From IMG/VR virus record IMGVR_UViG_3300020233_000057, positions 49,069 to 113,068 of that record: a stretch of 64,000 bases of DNA; one strand, 5' to 3'. Source of the stretch: a virus. The translations under genes and the position numbers were made by a program. This document shows positions 53,767 to 60,947 of this stretch, one piece after another. The notes under the pieces are model-generated. The model ran no database searches and was not told the DNA's origin. It was given only the letters and a program-made list of their open reading frames with translations. Every line of letters begins with the position of its first letter. Position 1 is the stretch's first letter.

Positions 53767-54948
53767 ATGTCAAAACCAACGAAGGCAGCAGAAGGTGTCC
53801 TCGCCTGGGGGGTTGAGGGCATCGACCATAACACATGTGCCCAAGCTGCACAGACAGCCCTGATGCCGTTCGTACAGGGGCACATAGCTTTGATGCCTGA
53901 CGCACACTTTGGGCTTGGGTCCACTATCGGGTCAGTTATCCCTACCCGTGGGGCAATCATCCCAGCGGCTATCGGGGTGGACATCGGATGTGGAATGTGT
54001 GCAGCAAAGCTAAACATTAGCGGCGATGAACTTCCCGATGACCTTGGGGGGCTTCACTCAAGGATTGAGCAGAGTATCCCCGCGGGGGTTGGGAAGGGTC
54101 ATGACGGGAAAGCGCCGTCGACACGGTTCCACAAGTTTTGGACTGAGACGAATTCGTTCACAGAGTTCGACGACAGGCAGACATGTAAGGTATTCGATCA
54201 GTTCGGGTCACTCGGCTCAGGCAACCATTTCGTAGAGGTTTGCATAGACGAGGGTGGCGGAGTTTGGGTAGTTTTGCATTCGGGTAGCCGCGGAATTGGG
54301 AATCAGTTGGCTCGTTTCCATATTGATCGTGCTAAGCATCTGATGCAGGAGTGGTTCATCAGCATCCCTAACCCTGATCTTGCATACCTTGTGGAGGGCT
54401 CTTTAGAGTTCGATGCTTACATATCTGACATGCTGTGGGCACAGGATTATGCCCTGTTGAGTCGTGAAGAGATGATGGACGCAGTGCTGGGGTGCATTGC
54501 AGAAGAACTTGGGGTCAGCGTGGGTTTGCAGGAGAGCCGAATCAATTGCCACCACAACTATACGGTCCGGGAACAGCATCACGGAAAGTCTGTCTGGTTA
54601 ACGCGTAAAGGGGCTATCCGTGCACGGTCGGGGGATCTTGGGGTCATCCCAGGGTCGATGGGCACATCTACATATGTTGTCCGTGGTTTAGGCAATGATG
54701 CTGCCTATCACTCATGTAGCCATGGGGCGGGCCGGAAAATGTCGCGCAGGCAAGCGAAAAAGATGTTTGATGCAGATAGTTTGACTGCCGCCATGGGGGG
54801 TCGTTCGTGGGACCGCGGGCGGGCTGCCAAACTGGTAGATGAGCACCCTGGGGCGTACAAGGACATTGCGACTGTTATGGACGCCCAATCTGACCTGGTT
54901 GATGTTGTCCATACCCTAGAGGCCGTCCTCAACTACAAGGGGACTTGA
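53767..54948 (+). CDS. rtcB: RNA ligase RtcB
   Basis: ATG 6 nt after TAGGTT (GTCA-11 element at 53740). Metal-binding GVDIGCGMCAAK (residues 58-69, Cys), GSLGSGNHFVEV, LHSGSRGIGNQ, and the GMP-accepting SHGAGRKMSRRQAKK match RtcB. Joins 2',3'-cyclic phosphate or 3'-phosphate to 5'-OH ends in one step with GTP. 393 aa, usual bacterial size. Second, independent RNA-sealing route beside kinase/ligase. Confidence 0.9.
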   Translation: MSKPTKAAEGVLAWGVEGIDHNTCAQAAQTALMPFVQGHIALMPDAHFGLGSTIGSVIPTRGAIIPAAIGVDIGCGMCAAKLNISGDELPDDLGGLHSRIEQSIPAGVGKGHDGKAPSTRFHKFWTETNSFTEFDDRQTCKVFDQFGSLGSGNHFVEVCIDEGGGVWVVLHSGSRGIGNQLARFHIDRAKHLMQEWFISIPNPDLAYLVEGSLEFDAYISDMLWAQDYALLSREEMMDAVLGCIAEELGVSVGLQESRINCHHNYTVREQHHGKSVWLTRKGAIRARSGDLGVIPGSMGTSTYVVRGLGNDAAYHSCSHGAGRKMSRRQAKKMFDADSLTAAMGGRSWDRGRAAKLVDEHPGAYKDIATVMDAQSDLVDVVHTLEAVLNYKGT

Positions 54949-54973
54949 GTGCGAAGGTTTGGGTGCAGCGTTG

Positions 54974-55717
54974 ATGTCTAATGAGTTTATGCCTTCCATG
55001 GTGTGCGGAGACTGTATCGACGCTTTGAGCCATGTTGGGGATGGTCAGGTGCAGTTTGTTTACGTCGACCCGCCCTTTAGGTCTGGTAAACGGCTCGTTG
55101 ATTTCGACGATCGGCGGGGAACTTTGCAAGATTATTGCATATGGATTAACAGTGTTTTGTCTGCTTGCCAAAGAGTTATGGATGATAGGGCCTGTATCGT
55201 CGTGCACTGTGATTGGCATGCGTCCCACAGGATACGCATAGAGTTGGATGACGTGTTCGGAGAGAACAGGTTTGTCAACAGCATTGTTTGGTGTTACGCC
55301 TCCGGGGGTGCGTCTAAACGGCATTTCAGTCGAAAGCATGATGACCTGCTGGTGTATTCGAAATCGGATCTGTACAGGTTCAATACCCTTAGAGAACCGT
55401 ATCCTCACGATTACGGTGACCGTAAAGGGTTTCACCCGGATGGTCGGATAATGAATGATTGGTGGCAGATCCCGTTTCTGTCTACCTCTGCTTCTGAGAG
55501 GACAGGCTATTCCACTCAGAAGCCTGTAGCGTTGCTGAACCGTCTCATAACAGCATTCACCGACCCTGGTGATCTGGTCCTCGATCCGATGGCTGGAAGC
55601 GGAACGACAGGGGATGCCGCTATGCGTCTTGGACGGCACTCCCTCCTAGTGGATTCGAACCCCCGGGCTGTAGATGTCATGGGTAGCAGGTTCCATATCC
55701 CAGGTGGGGGCAGATAA
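54974..55717 (+). CDS. DNA methyltransferase (beta class)
   Basis: ATG at 54974 (an in-frame TTG at 54959 is possible). VDPPFRSGKR near residue 32 (motif IV) and LDPMAGSGTTGDAAMRLGR near 207 (motif I), permuted order as in N4/N6 enzymes. QKPVALLNRLI precedes motif I as usual. 247 aa, small target domain. Probably protects phage DNA. Confidence 0.85.
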   Translation: MSNEFMPSMVCGDCIDALSHVGDGQVQFVYVDPPFRSGKRLVDFDDRRGTLQDYCIWINSVLSACQRVMDDRACIVVHCDWHASHRIRIELDDVFGENRFVNSIVWCYASGGASKRHFSRKHDDLLVYSKSDLYRFNTLREPYPHDYGDRKGFHPDGRIMNDWWQIPFLSTSASERTGYSTQKPVALLNRLITAFTDPGDLVLDPMAGSGTTGDAAMRLGRHSLLVDSNPRAVDVMGSRFHIPGGGR

Positions 55718-55721
55718 CCAC

Positions 55722-55749
55722 TTGACGTGTCATGCCCACCTGATATGAT
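55722..55749 (+). promoter_or_regulatory. Promoter TTGACG-16-TATGAT of fourth tRNA cluster
   Basis: -35 at 55722, GTCA-11 element in the spacer, TATGAT 55744-55749. Confidence 0.8.
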
Positions 55750-55758
55750 AGGGTCACC

Positions 55759-55869
55759 ATGATGAAGCGGCTGCGACTCACAGGGGCACATGCCCATAAG
55801 AATCGGCAACGCTTGGGGCGTGACAAGCCTCGACCGTTCGATGCCGAGCAGTTACCGCTGCACATCTAG
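55759..55869 (+). CDS. Leu/His/Arg/Gln-rich small peptide, 36 aa
   Basis: ATG 9 nt after TATGAT. Six Leu, four His, four Lys, three Pro, two Gln, one Asn. The fourth tRNA cluster carries Leu, Pro, Gln, His, Asn and Lys tRNAs: the same match of peptide and tRNAs as in the other clusters. Confidence 0.5.
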   Translation: MMKRLRLTGAHAHKNRQRLGRDKPRPFDAEQLPLHI

Positions 55870-55940
55870 TCTGCTTGTAGCCATGTGGGTTTAGGCCCAA
55901 CCCTAGGCACTTCTCTTTTGCAGTGGCGTGCAGCATGTCT

Positions 55941-56014
55941 GCTCCCCTGGCCTAATTGGTAAAGGCACTCGGTTTAAGCCTGAGGTATTCCGGGTTCGAG
56001 TCCCGGGGGGAGCA
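55941..56014 (+). tRNA. tRNA-Leu (TAA)
   Basis: Acceptor GCTCCCC/GGGGAGC, stem CTCGG/CTGAG with loop TTTAAGC. Variable arm is short (5 nt), odd for a Leu tRNA. Reads UUA. Confidence 0.8.
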
Positions 56015-56045
56015 CGTAAATAGATAGTAGGAAAGGATGTTCAAA

Positions 56046-56131
56046 GCCCCTTTACTCCAATTTGGTCGAGAGGCGCGGTTTAGACCCGCGTGGGAGAATT
56101 CCCGGTGTGGGTTCGAATCCCACAGGGGGCA
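56046..56131 (+). tRNA. tRNA-Leu (TAG)
   Basis: Acceptor GCCCCTT/AGGGGGC, stem CGCGG/CCGCG with loop TTTAGAC, long variable arm. Confidence 0.85.
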
Positions 56132-56225
56132 CAGCATGCATGAAAACTTTTGTGAAAATCTAGGGCTCTGTACATGTCACATAGGCAGACCAGCAGGAAG
56201 GATGTTTGTAACCGTATGCTCACAT

Positions 56226-56305
56226 GCCCGTGTGGTGGAACTGGTATACACACTCGCTTCAAGGACGAGCGCTTCGGCATGGGGGTTCGACTCCCCCCAC
56301 GGGCA
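56226..56305 (+). tRNA. tRNA-Leu (CAA)
   Basis: Acceptor GCCCGTG/CACGGGC, loop TTCAAGG, longer variable arm. Confidence 0.85.
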
Positions 56306-56390
56306 CAGGCAATAGAATAGGTGTGGTTGATCTGTGGTAGATGTGCCTATAATGGTAGATGATGGATAGGTGGTAATGGTTTGCACATAG

Positions 56391-56464
56391 CGGGTGTCGG
56401 TCTCAAGGAGGGACGCCGCGTTTGGGGCGCGGACATCAGGTGAGTTCGATTCTCACACACCCGA
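56391..56464 (+). tRNA. tRNA-Pro (TGG)
   Basis: Acceptor CGGGTGT/ACACCCG, stem CCGCG/CGCGG with loop TTTGGGG. Confidence 0.85.
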
Positions 56465-56576
56465 CTGATAATAGAATAGATTGTTTCGTGGGCATCTATC
56501 CCCAGCAGTTTAGTAACCGGGGTGTGGGGTGTCTACGGGAAAGTGTATTGACGATTCGTTCTTTTATCTGTCGTGA

Positions 56577-56652
56577 TGGGGAGTGGGGGACGTTGGCAAA
56601 CCCGCCTGATTCTGGATCAGGAGATGCGTAGGTTCGATTCCTACCTTCCCAG
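56577..56652 (+). tRNA. tRNA-Gln (CTG)
   Basis: Acceptor TGGGGAG/CTTCCCA, stem CCTGA/TCAGG with loop TTCTGGA, CCA encoded. Confidence 0.85.
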
Positions 56653-56678
56653 CCAAGCGAAGAGATTCGCTATAGGAT

Positions 56679-56749
56679 GTGGCTGTAGTGTAGTGGCAGC
56701 ACAGCAGGTTGTGTCCCTGCTAGCGAGGGTTCGAGTCCCTTCAGCCACC
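56679..56749 (+). tRNA. tRNA-His (GTG)
   Basis: Acceptor GTGGCTG/CAGCCAC, stem GCAGG/CCTGC with loop TTGTGTC, C at position 73 as needed for His. Confidence 0.85.
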
Positions 56750-56814
56750 CGGAGGATAGGGAAGATGGGAAGCTCAGGTTTCTGTAGTTGGACGAAAGTA
56801 TAGGGAGGTGTGGA

Positions 56815-57330
56815 ATGTCTACTTTGTTGCTGAATGCTACATGGGAGCCGTTAAGGGTTATTACGTGGAGGCGCGCGGTTGTCCTTGTGTTGCAAGACAT
56901 GGCAGAGATAGTTGAGCGCGGGAACGGGGAGGTGCGTTCCCCTTCTGTGTCTGTCCCTATGCCAGATGTAATCAGGTTGAACCGTTTCGTTAAGGTTCCC
57001 TACCGTTCACGTATTCCTCTTAACACACGCAACGTTTTGGGTAGGGATAGTCACAAGTGTGGGTACTGTGGCGGGAGGGCACATACTGTGGACCATATTG
57101 TTCCACGGTCTCGTGGGGGTTTGCATCGTTGGGAGAATGTTGTAGCGGCATGCCGTCGTTGCAACACAGATAAGGACGATATGACGCTTTCAGAGCTTCA
57201 AACGCGTTTCGGGGCGGAGAGATGGACTCTTCGTGTCAAACCGTTTGTCCCCAAGGGGGATCTGATGGTTGTATTCGGGTTCAGTCCTAAAGAATCTTGG
57301 GCTCCTTATTTACAGTATCAAGTCACATAG
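56815..57330 (+). CDS. HNH endonuclease
   Basis: ATG 5 nt after GGGAGGTG, giving 171 aa. CGYCGGRAHTVDHIVPRSRGG and NVVAACRRCNTDK (residues 83-125) form a complete HNH finger with two CxxC pairs. MSTLLLNATWEPLRVITWRRAV is the usual N-terminus of this HNH family found in bacteria and phages. Inserted between tRNA genes; a perfect hairpin follows. Confidence 0.85.
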   Translation: MSTLLLNATWEPLRVITWRRAVVLVLQDMAEIVERGNGEVRSPSVSVPMPDVIRLNRFVKVPYRSRIPLNTRNVLGRDSHKCGYCGGRAHTVDHIVPRSRGGLHRWENVVAACRRCNTDKDDMTLSELQTRFGAERWTLRVKPFVPKGDLMVVFGFSPKESWAPYLQYQVT

Positions 57331-57331
57331 G

Positions 57332-57367
57332 TTCCTTATTCTGGAAGATATCTTCCGGAATAAGGAA
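57332..57367. terminator. Perfect hairpin after HNH gene
   Basis: TTCCTTATTCTGGAAGAT pairs with ATCTTCCGGAATAAGGAA (18 bp, one wobble). Confidence 0.8.
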
Positions 57368-57375
57368 GAGTGCAT

Positions 57376-57448
57376 TGAGGGGAGGGTTGCTGGCATCCCG
57401 TCCTGACTTTGAATCAGGGGCACGTGAGTTCGATTCTCGCCCCCTCAG
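57376..57448 (+). tRNA. tRNA-Gln (TTG)
   Basis: Acceptor TGAGGGG/CCCCTCA, stem CCTGA/TCAGG with loop CTTTGAA, CCA encoded. Confidence 0.85.
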
Positions 57449-57499
57449 CCATAGGAAATTGGACCGCAGTCGACGGGTCAATCGTGGTACAATTGCACA

Positions 57500-57559
57500 A
57501 TGGCATCAAGGTTGAATGATCGAGAAGTTTTACTTGCTGCTCTTGATGGTCCGCTGTGA
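57500..57559 (+). CDS. Leader-like peptide, 19 aa
   Basis: ATG exactly 6 nt after TACAAT (57488-57493). 19 codons ending 4 nt before the Asn tRNA. Contains Leu, Asn, Arg, Asp. Low but real support from the promoter spacing. Confidence 0.35.
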   Translation: MASRLNDREVLLAALDGPL

Positions 57560-57562
57560 CGG

Positions 57563-57636
57563 TGTAGAGGGTCCCTATTGGCAGGGGAGCGGTCCTGTTA
57601 AGGCCGATGTTGAGAGTTCGAGTCTCTCCTCTACAG
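57563..57636 (+). tRNA. tRNA-Asn (GTT)
   Basis: Acceptor TGTAGAG/CTCTACA, stem CGGTC/GGCCG with loop CTGTTAA. Confidence 0.85.
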
Positions 57637-57715
57637 CACAATAGAAAGTAAAGTTCCCATTAGGGCACTTAAAGCAAACTATATTTTCGCAACCGACACG
57701 CCAAGGAGGTGCGTC

Positions 57716-57832
57716 ATGAGAAACAGCGAAGCGAATGCCAAACGAAAGCTCATGGCGTGCCGGAAGGCGTCGGACGATGCTGGCGGAGCGAAACCTGGCG
57801 TGGGGCGCTCTGGCTTCAAGAAACATCGCTGA
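57716..57832 (+). CDS. Basic peptide, 38 aa
   Basis: ATG 6 nt after AAGGAGGTG, the best ribosome binding site in this region. 11 of 38 residues are Lys/Arg (AKRKLMACRKASDD, GFKKHR). It precedes two Lys tRNAs. Possible leader or RNA-binding peptide. Confidence 0.55.
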   Translation: MRNSEANAKRKLMACRKASDDAGGAKPGVGRSGFKKHR

Positions 57833-57852
57833 TTACCCCAGGCGCGCCCCCT

Positions 57853-57927
57853 GAGGGTGTAGCAAACGTTGGTCTTGCATCCGGCTTTTACCCGGTTCAA
57901 ACGCAGGTTCGATTCCTGTCGCCCTCA
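57853..57927 (+). tRNA. tRNA-Lys (TTT)
   Basis: Acceptor GAGGGTG/CGCCCTC, loop CTTTTAC, CCA encoded. Confidence 0.8.
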
Positions 57928-57931
57928 CCAT

Positions 57932-58004
57932 GCCTCGCTATGTCAACTGGTTAGACGGCCAAACTCTTAATTTGGAGATAGTGGTTCGAGTCCACTGCGA
58001 GGTA
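57932..58004 (+). tRNA. tRNA-Lys (CTT)
   Basis: Acceptor GCCTCGC/GCGAGGT, stem CCAAA/TTTGG with loop CTCTTAA. Confidence 0.85.
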
Positions 58005-58028
58005 CTGAGAAAGTGTTAAGACTCGTCT

Positions 58029-58202
58029 ATGGTGACGAAGACGTGTCTCTGCTGCGGCCAAGACAAATTGCTGGAGGAGTTTTACAAGCGGAGTGTTGCC
58101 CTGGATGGACGGCAGTCGCGATGTAAGATTTCTGAAAGGACATCTACTCGGGCGGCGACAAATCCCTTCCCCCACAGTCGCAGCAAACGATGTCTTGATT
58201 GA
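58029..58202 (+). CDS. Truncated zinc-finger start of an HNH-type protein, 57 aa
   Basis: ATG 6 nt after TAAGAC. KTCLCCGQDKLLEEFYKRSVALDGRQSRCK (positions 4-33) is the usual N-terminal zinc knuckle of phage HNH endonucleases, but the second CxxC and the whole HNH domain are missing. Its end overlaps the opposite-strand gene 58144-58335. Probably a remnant. Confidence 0.5.
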   Translation: MVTKTCLCCGQDKLLEEFYKRSVALDGRQSRCKISERTSTRAATNPFPHSRSKRCLD

Positions 58203-58335
58203 TTGAGTCGAGTGAAGTGCCGATCCGCATAGCAAACGTGAAATTCACTCCCGATGGGAGAAGGCAGTCGTTGCACCACCAGCCCACCTCCGCCCCAAGG
58301 GGTTCAATGATGATCGTCGCGGAGGCGTAGGGCAT
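58144..58335 (-). CDS. Zinc-ribbon protein, 63 aa
   Basis: ATG at 58335, 7 nt after a minus-strand TAGCAT, leaderless pattern. WWCNDC (residues 19-24) and VCCDCGGRD (50-58) form two CxxC pairs. Overlaps the remnant at 58029 tail to tail. Confidence 0.65.
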   Translation of the reverse strand: MPYASATIIIEPLGAEVGWWCNDCLLPSGVNFTFAMRIGTSLDSINQDIVCCDCGGRDLSPPE

Positions 58336-58473
58336 GGCGCTGATGCTATCATCTGTCGTGTCGGGGGGCCATGAGTCTATACAATCGCAAGTATCGGGAG
58401 AAGCGAAATCAACGATTTGACGGTCTGGGGTTCAACCCTTGTGGCGGGGCACAAAAGCATGTAGCCTTGTCCT

Positions 58474-58725
58474 ATGGCTGATGACGACGAGATGACTCTG
58501 GTTGCGACCGTAACCGGTAGGGAGGAACACCTCTCCCAGTTCGTAGAGCTGTGTAAGACGATGCACCTTCTCGGTTCGGCTGGCGCTTCTCGCACGATTG
58601 AGGTTCACTACGACGGTGATGGTGCGGCTCGGCTGCGGTTCGACTTCGGTGAAACGGATGTCGACGATATCGTGGTGCCCGAGTCCGTCATGGATGAGGA
58701 CCTAATCTACATTGGGTTCGGCTGA
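58474..58725 (+). CDS. Hypothetical protein, 83 aa
   Basis: ATG 6 nt after TAGCCT. TIEVHYDGDGAARLRFDFGETDVDDIVVPE is a likely beta sheet; acidic overall. Unknown. Confidence 0.7.
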   Translation: MADDDEMTLVATVTGREEHLSQFVELCKTMHLLGSAGASRTIEVHYDGDGAARLRFDFGETDVDDIVVPESVMDEDLIYIGFG

Positions 58726-58761
58726 GTCGAGCCTGTCCCCCCCACCGGCTAGTCTGCTTTC

Positions 58762-59382
58762 ATGGCCCGCAAGTCCCAGACCCAACTTGTCGTCGAGTCG
58801 TGCCCGCTCTACAATTGGGACGGCCCCGGGTTCTGTTGTGGGTGTAACAAGGATCTTGGGAAACCTACCCGCCGCTGGTGTTCTTATGAGTGCACCAGAC
58901 TCTTCCTTTGTCAACACTCTTGGCAGGACGCTCGTTCTGCTGCGATTAAACGTGATGGTGGCTGTGTGAAGTGTGGCCGTGACGGAACAGTCCCTGACGA
59001 TGTTACATATTTTGTTGGTTGGATGCGTCGAATCGTAAATCGTCACCCTCAACGGTTCGCGTTTCGGGAATGGGTTAGTGGGGAACTGCGAAAGGACCCC
59101 GGTCGGTTCCGTTACATGGCTGGGGGGACACGGGGGAAGAGGCAACGTCGCGAGTTCCATAAGGAAACAGGCATTGGGTATGAGGACATGATGGCAGAGT
59201 TCGAGAGGCTCGCTAAACGCGTCATAACGAACTATTCTCTTGAGGTTAACCACATACAGCCTGTCAAGGGCCGCCACGCAGATTACGGGTGCATACACCA
59301 TCTCGACGGCTTGGAAACCCTGTGTGGAGAATGCCATTTGGCGGTTACCCGCCAACAGCGCCAGGACGGCCTCCTTGGGTGA
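58762..59382 (+). CDS. HNH endonuclease-like zinc protein, 206 aa
   Basis: ATG 6 nt after TAGTCT. CCGCNKDLGKPTRRWCSYEC zinc finger (residues 25-45), CVKCG in the middle, and the HNH core LEVNHIQPVKG ... LDGLETLCGECHLAVT (160-195). Cuts or nicks DNA; may be a free-standing homing enzyme. Confidence 0.8.
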   Translation: MARKSQTQLVVESCPLYNWDGPGFCCGCNKDLGKPTRRWCSYECTRLFLCQHSWQDARSAAIKRDGGCVKCGRDGTVPDDVTYFVGWMRRIVNRHPQRFAFREWVSGELRKDPGRFRYMAGGTRGKRQRREFHKETGIGYEDMMAEFERLAKRVITNYSLEVNHIQPVKGRHADYGCIHHLDGLETLCGECHLAVTRQQRQDGLLG

Positions 59383-59410
59383 CGTCACCCCCATCTGTTA
59401 GGTTGCTTCC

Positions 59411-59914
59411 ATGATCACGTACCTGAGTGGGGACGCTACACAACCGCAGACTAAAGGCCCTGCTGTCATCGCACATGTGTGCAACAGCTTGGGCGGATGG
59501 GGGAGAGGGTTTGTGCTATCCCTCTCCGACAGGTGGGCTGCCCCTGAGGCAGCATACCGTAGGTGGCATCGCGACAGGGTTTGCAGCAAAGACGGGGTAG
59601 GGTATGTCCCATTCGCACTCGGTCAAATACAGGTGGTCCCGGTAGGCGGAGGCTTGGTTGTTTGTAACATGGTGGCGCAGGCAGGGTATACACGTAGAGA
59701 GTCAGAGCCCAGCATACGCTACGACTGTTTGGAGCAGTGTCTCAATAGCGTTGAGCGTATGGTTGCGGCATCAGGTATCCCATATTCCGTCCACATGCCA
59801 CGTATAGGGTGCGGGCTTGGTGGGTCTAATTGGGGGATGATTGAACCGATAGTTGAGAGGTCTTTGACTGACAAGGGAGTCCCTACTTATGTCTACGACT
59901 TTGAGATTCGGTAG
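59411..59914 (+). CDS. Macro-domain ADP-ribose-binding protein
   Basis: ATG 6 nt after TAGGTT (GTCA-11 element at 59384). GDATQPQTKGPAVIAHVCNSLGGWGRGF (positions 7-34) and PRIGCGLGGSNWGMIEPIV match TARG1/DarG-like macro domains, which remove ADP-ribose from DNA or protein, or hydrolyse ADP-ribose-1''-phosphate from tRNA splicing. 167 aa, the domain alone. In a phage it could undo DarT-type DNA ADP-ribosylation. Confidence 0.8.
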   Translation: MITYLSGDATQPQTKGPAVIAHVCNSLGGWGRGFVLSLSDRWAAPEAAYRRWHRDRVCSKDGVGYVPFALGQIQVVPVGGGLVVCNMVAQAGYTRRESEPSIRYDCLEQCLNSVERMVAASGIPYSVHMPRIGCGLGGSNWGMIEPIVERSLTDKGVPTYVYDFEIR

Positions 59915-59923
59915 TGCCCGCAT

Positions 59924-60379
59924 ATGGATTTAAGACACGTCCCAAATTTTCTACAAGACCAACATGTCGATAAACTCCCGCCGATCGAGGGGGCTGTTGT
60001 TGTTGTCGGACCTGCGTGTTCAGGGACTCGTATCCTCGCCCGTGTTATAGACGCATCCCCTGACCTTCATGCTTTCCATGATCAGTCGCATGGCGCCCGC
60101 AATTTCGATGGGCACCTTGGGGTCGTGGTGATAACGCGTGATCCTGTAGCTACCGACAAGTCTCGGGTGGCGCGATTCGGGGATCGTGTCCGTGGACGTG
60201 AAGTTTCTATGCAGGAGATTAACTCTAAGTACAACAGTGCCCTATGGGTAACCTACGAAGGGCTGGTGGCTGACCTGCAAGGCGTTATTGACACTATCGC
60301 AATTCGGTTCTCTGTGACCCCATGGGGATGGCATGGGGAACAGATAGACGACGAGAACACGAAATGGGTTGACCAGTAG
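59924..60379 (+). CDS. P-loop protein, sulfotransferase-like, 151 aa
   Basis: ATG 6 nt after TAGTGC. VVVGPACSGTRILARVI (residues 25-41) is a P-loop-like start and VVITRDPVATDKSRVARFG fits the sulfotransferase/nucleotide-binding loop. Lacks most of a normal sulfotransferase. Function open. Confidence 0.55.
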   Translation: MDLRHVPNFLQDQHVDKLPPIEGAVVVVGPACSGTRILARVIDASPDLHAFHDQSHGARNFDGHLGVVVITRDPVATDKSRVARFGDRVRGREVSMQEINSKYNSALWVTYEGLVADLQGVIDTIAIRFSVTPWGWHGEQIDDENTKWVDQ

Positions 60380-60434
60380 GTGATTCGGTGACACGAAACG
60401 GGCATGTCATGCCCACCTAGTAGTTTGTGTCCCT

Positions 60435-60947
60435 ATGCGTAGTGCACAAGAGCGATACAGGCAACGGGAAATCTCGAAGTATCTGGCAGCCCACGGGGAA
60501 CCCCCAGAGTGCGAGTGTGGGTGCAGCGAACCTGTCCGTTTCAACGGAAATGGTAAACCTAGACGGTACGTGTTGCACCATCAACCAAAACATGGGCTCC
60601 TAGACGGCAGGCGACGTAAGAACAAAGACCTGATCCCTCTTAACGTTTTCAGGAATGCTATGTGGGATCTCAAACATAGAACAGGTAAAACGTGGGTTCA
60701 GATTGCAGAAGACGGGGGGCTGTCTCTAACACACCTGCACTCACTGTTGTACAGCAAAACTAAGAAGAACGTTGGGAAGCGGTGGACAACCGACTTTATG
60801 CGACGTTTAGCAGGTCTGCCTGCCCCAGCATCAACCCATCAGAAAAGGATGCTGCGTGAAGGAAACGTTGCGATGCGCGAAACGGAAAGTTGGTACATGA
60901 CAGAAACATTTGAGGGCAACAGGGGACAGGAGGTGGGGGCGAAGTGA
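60435..60947 (+). CDS. Zinc finger and helix-turn-helix protein, 170 aa
   Basis: ATG 8 nt after TAGTTT (GTCA-11 element). CECGCSEPVRFNGNGKPRRYVLHHQPKHG (positions 27-55) is a Cys/His zinc site; TWVQIAEDGGLSLTHLHSLL a helix-turn-helix. Likely DNA-binding. Overlaps the methyltransferase start by GTGA. Confidence 0.7.
   Translation: MRSAQERYRQREISKYLAAHGEPPECECGCSEPVRFNGNGKPRRYVLHHQPKHGLLDGRRRKNKDLIPLNVFRNAMWDLKHRTGKTWVQIAEDGGLSLTHLHSLLYSKTKKNVGKRWTTDFMRRLAGLPAPASTHQKRMLREGNVAMRETESWYMTETFEGNRGQEVGAK

Noticed and set aside
41468-58004. Suppressor tRNA that could read the TAA in the methyltransferase
   Set aside because: All 36 anticodons were read; none is TTA, CTA or TCA. The tRNA with anticodon TAA reads UUA Leu.
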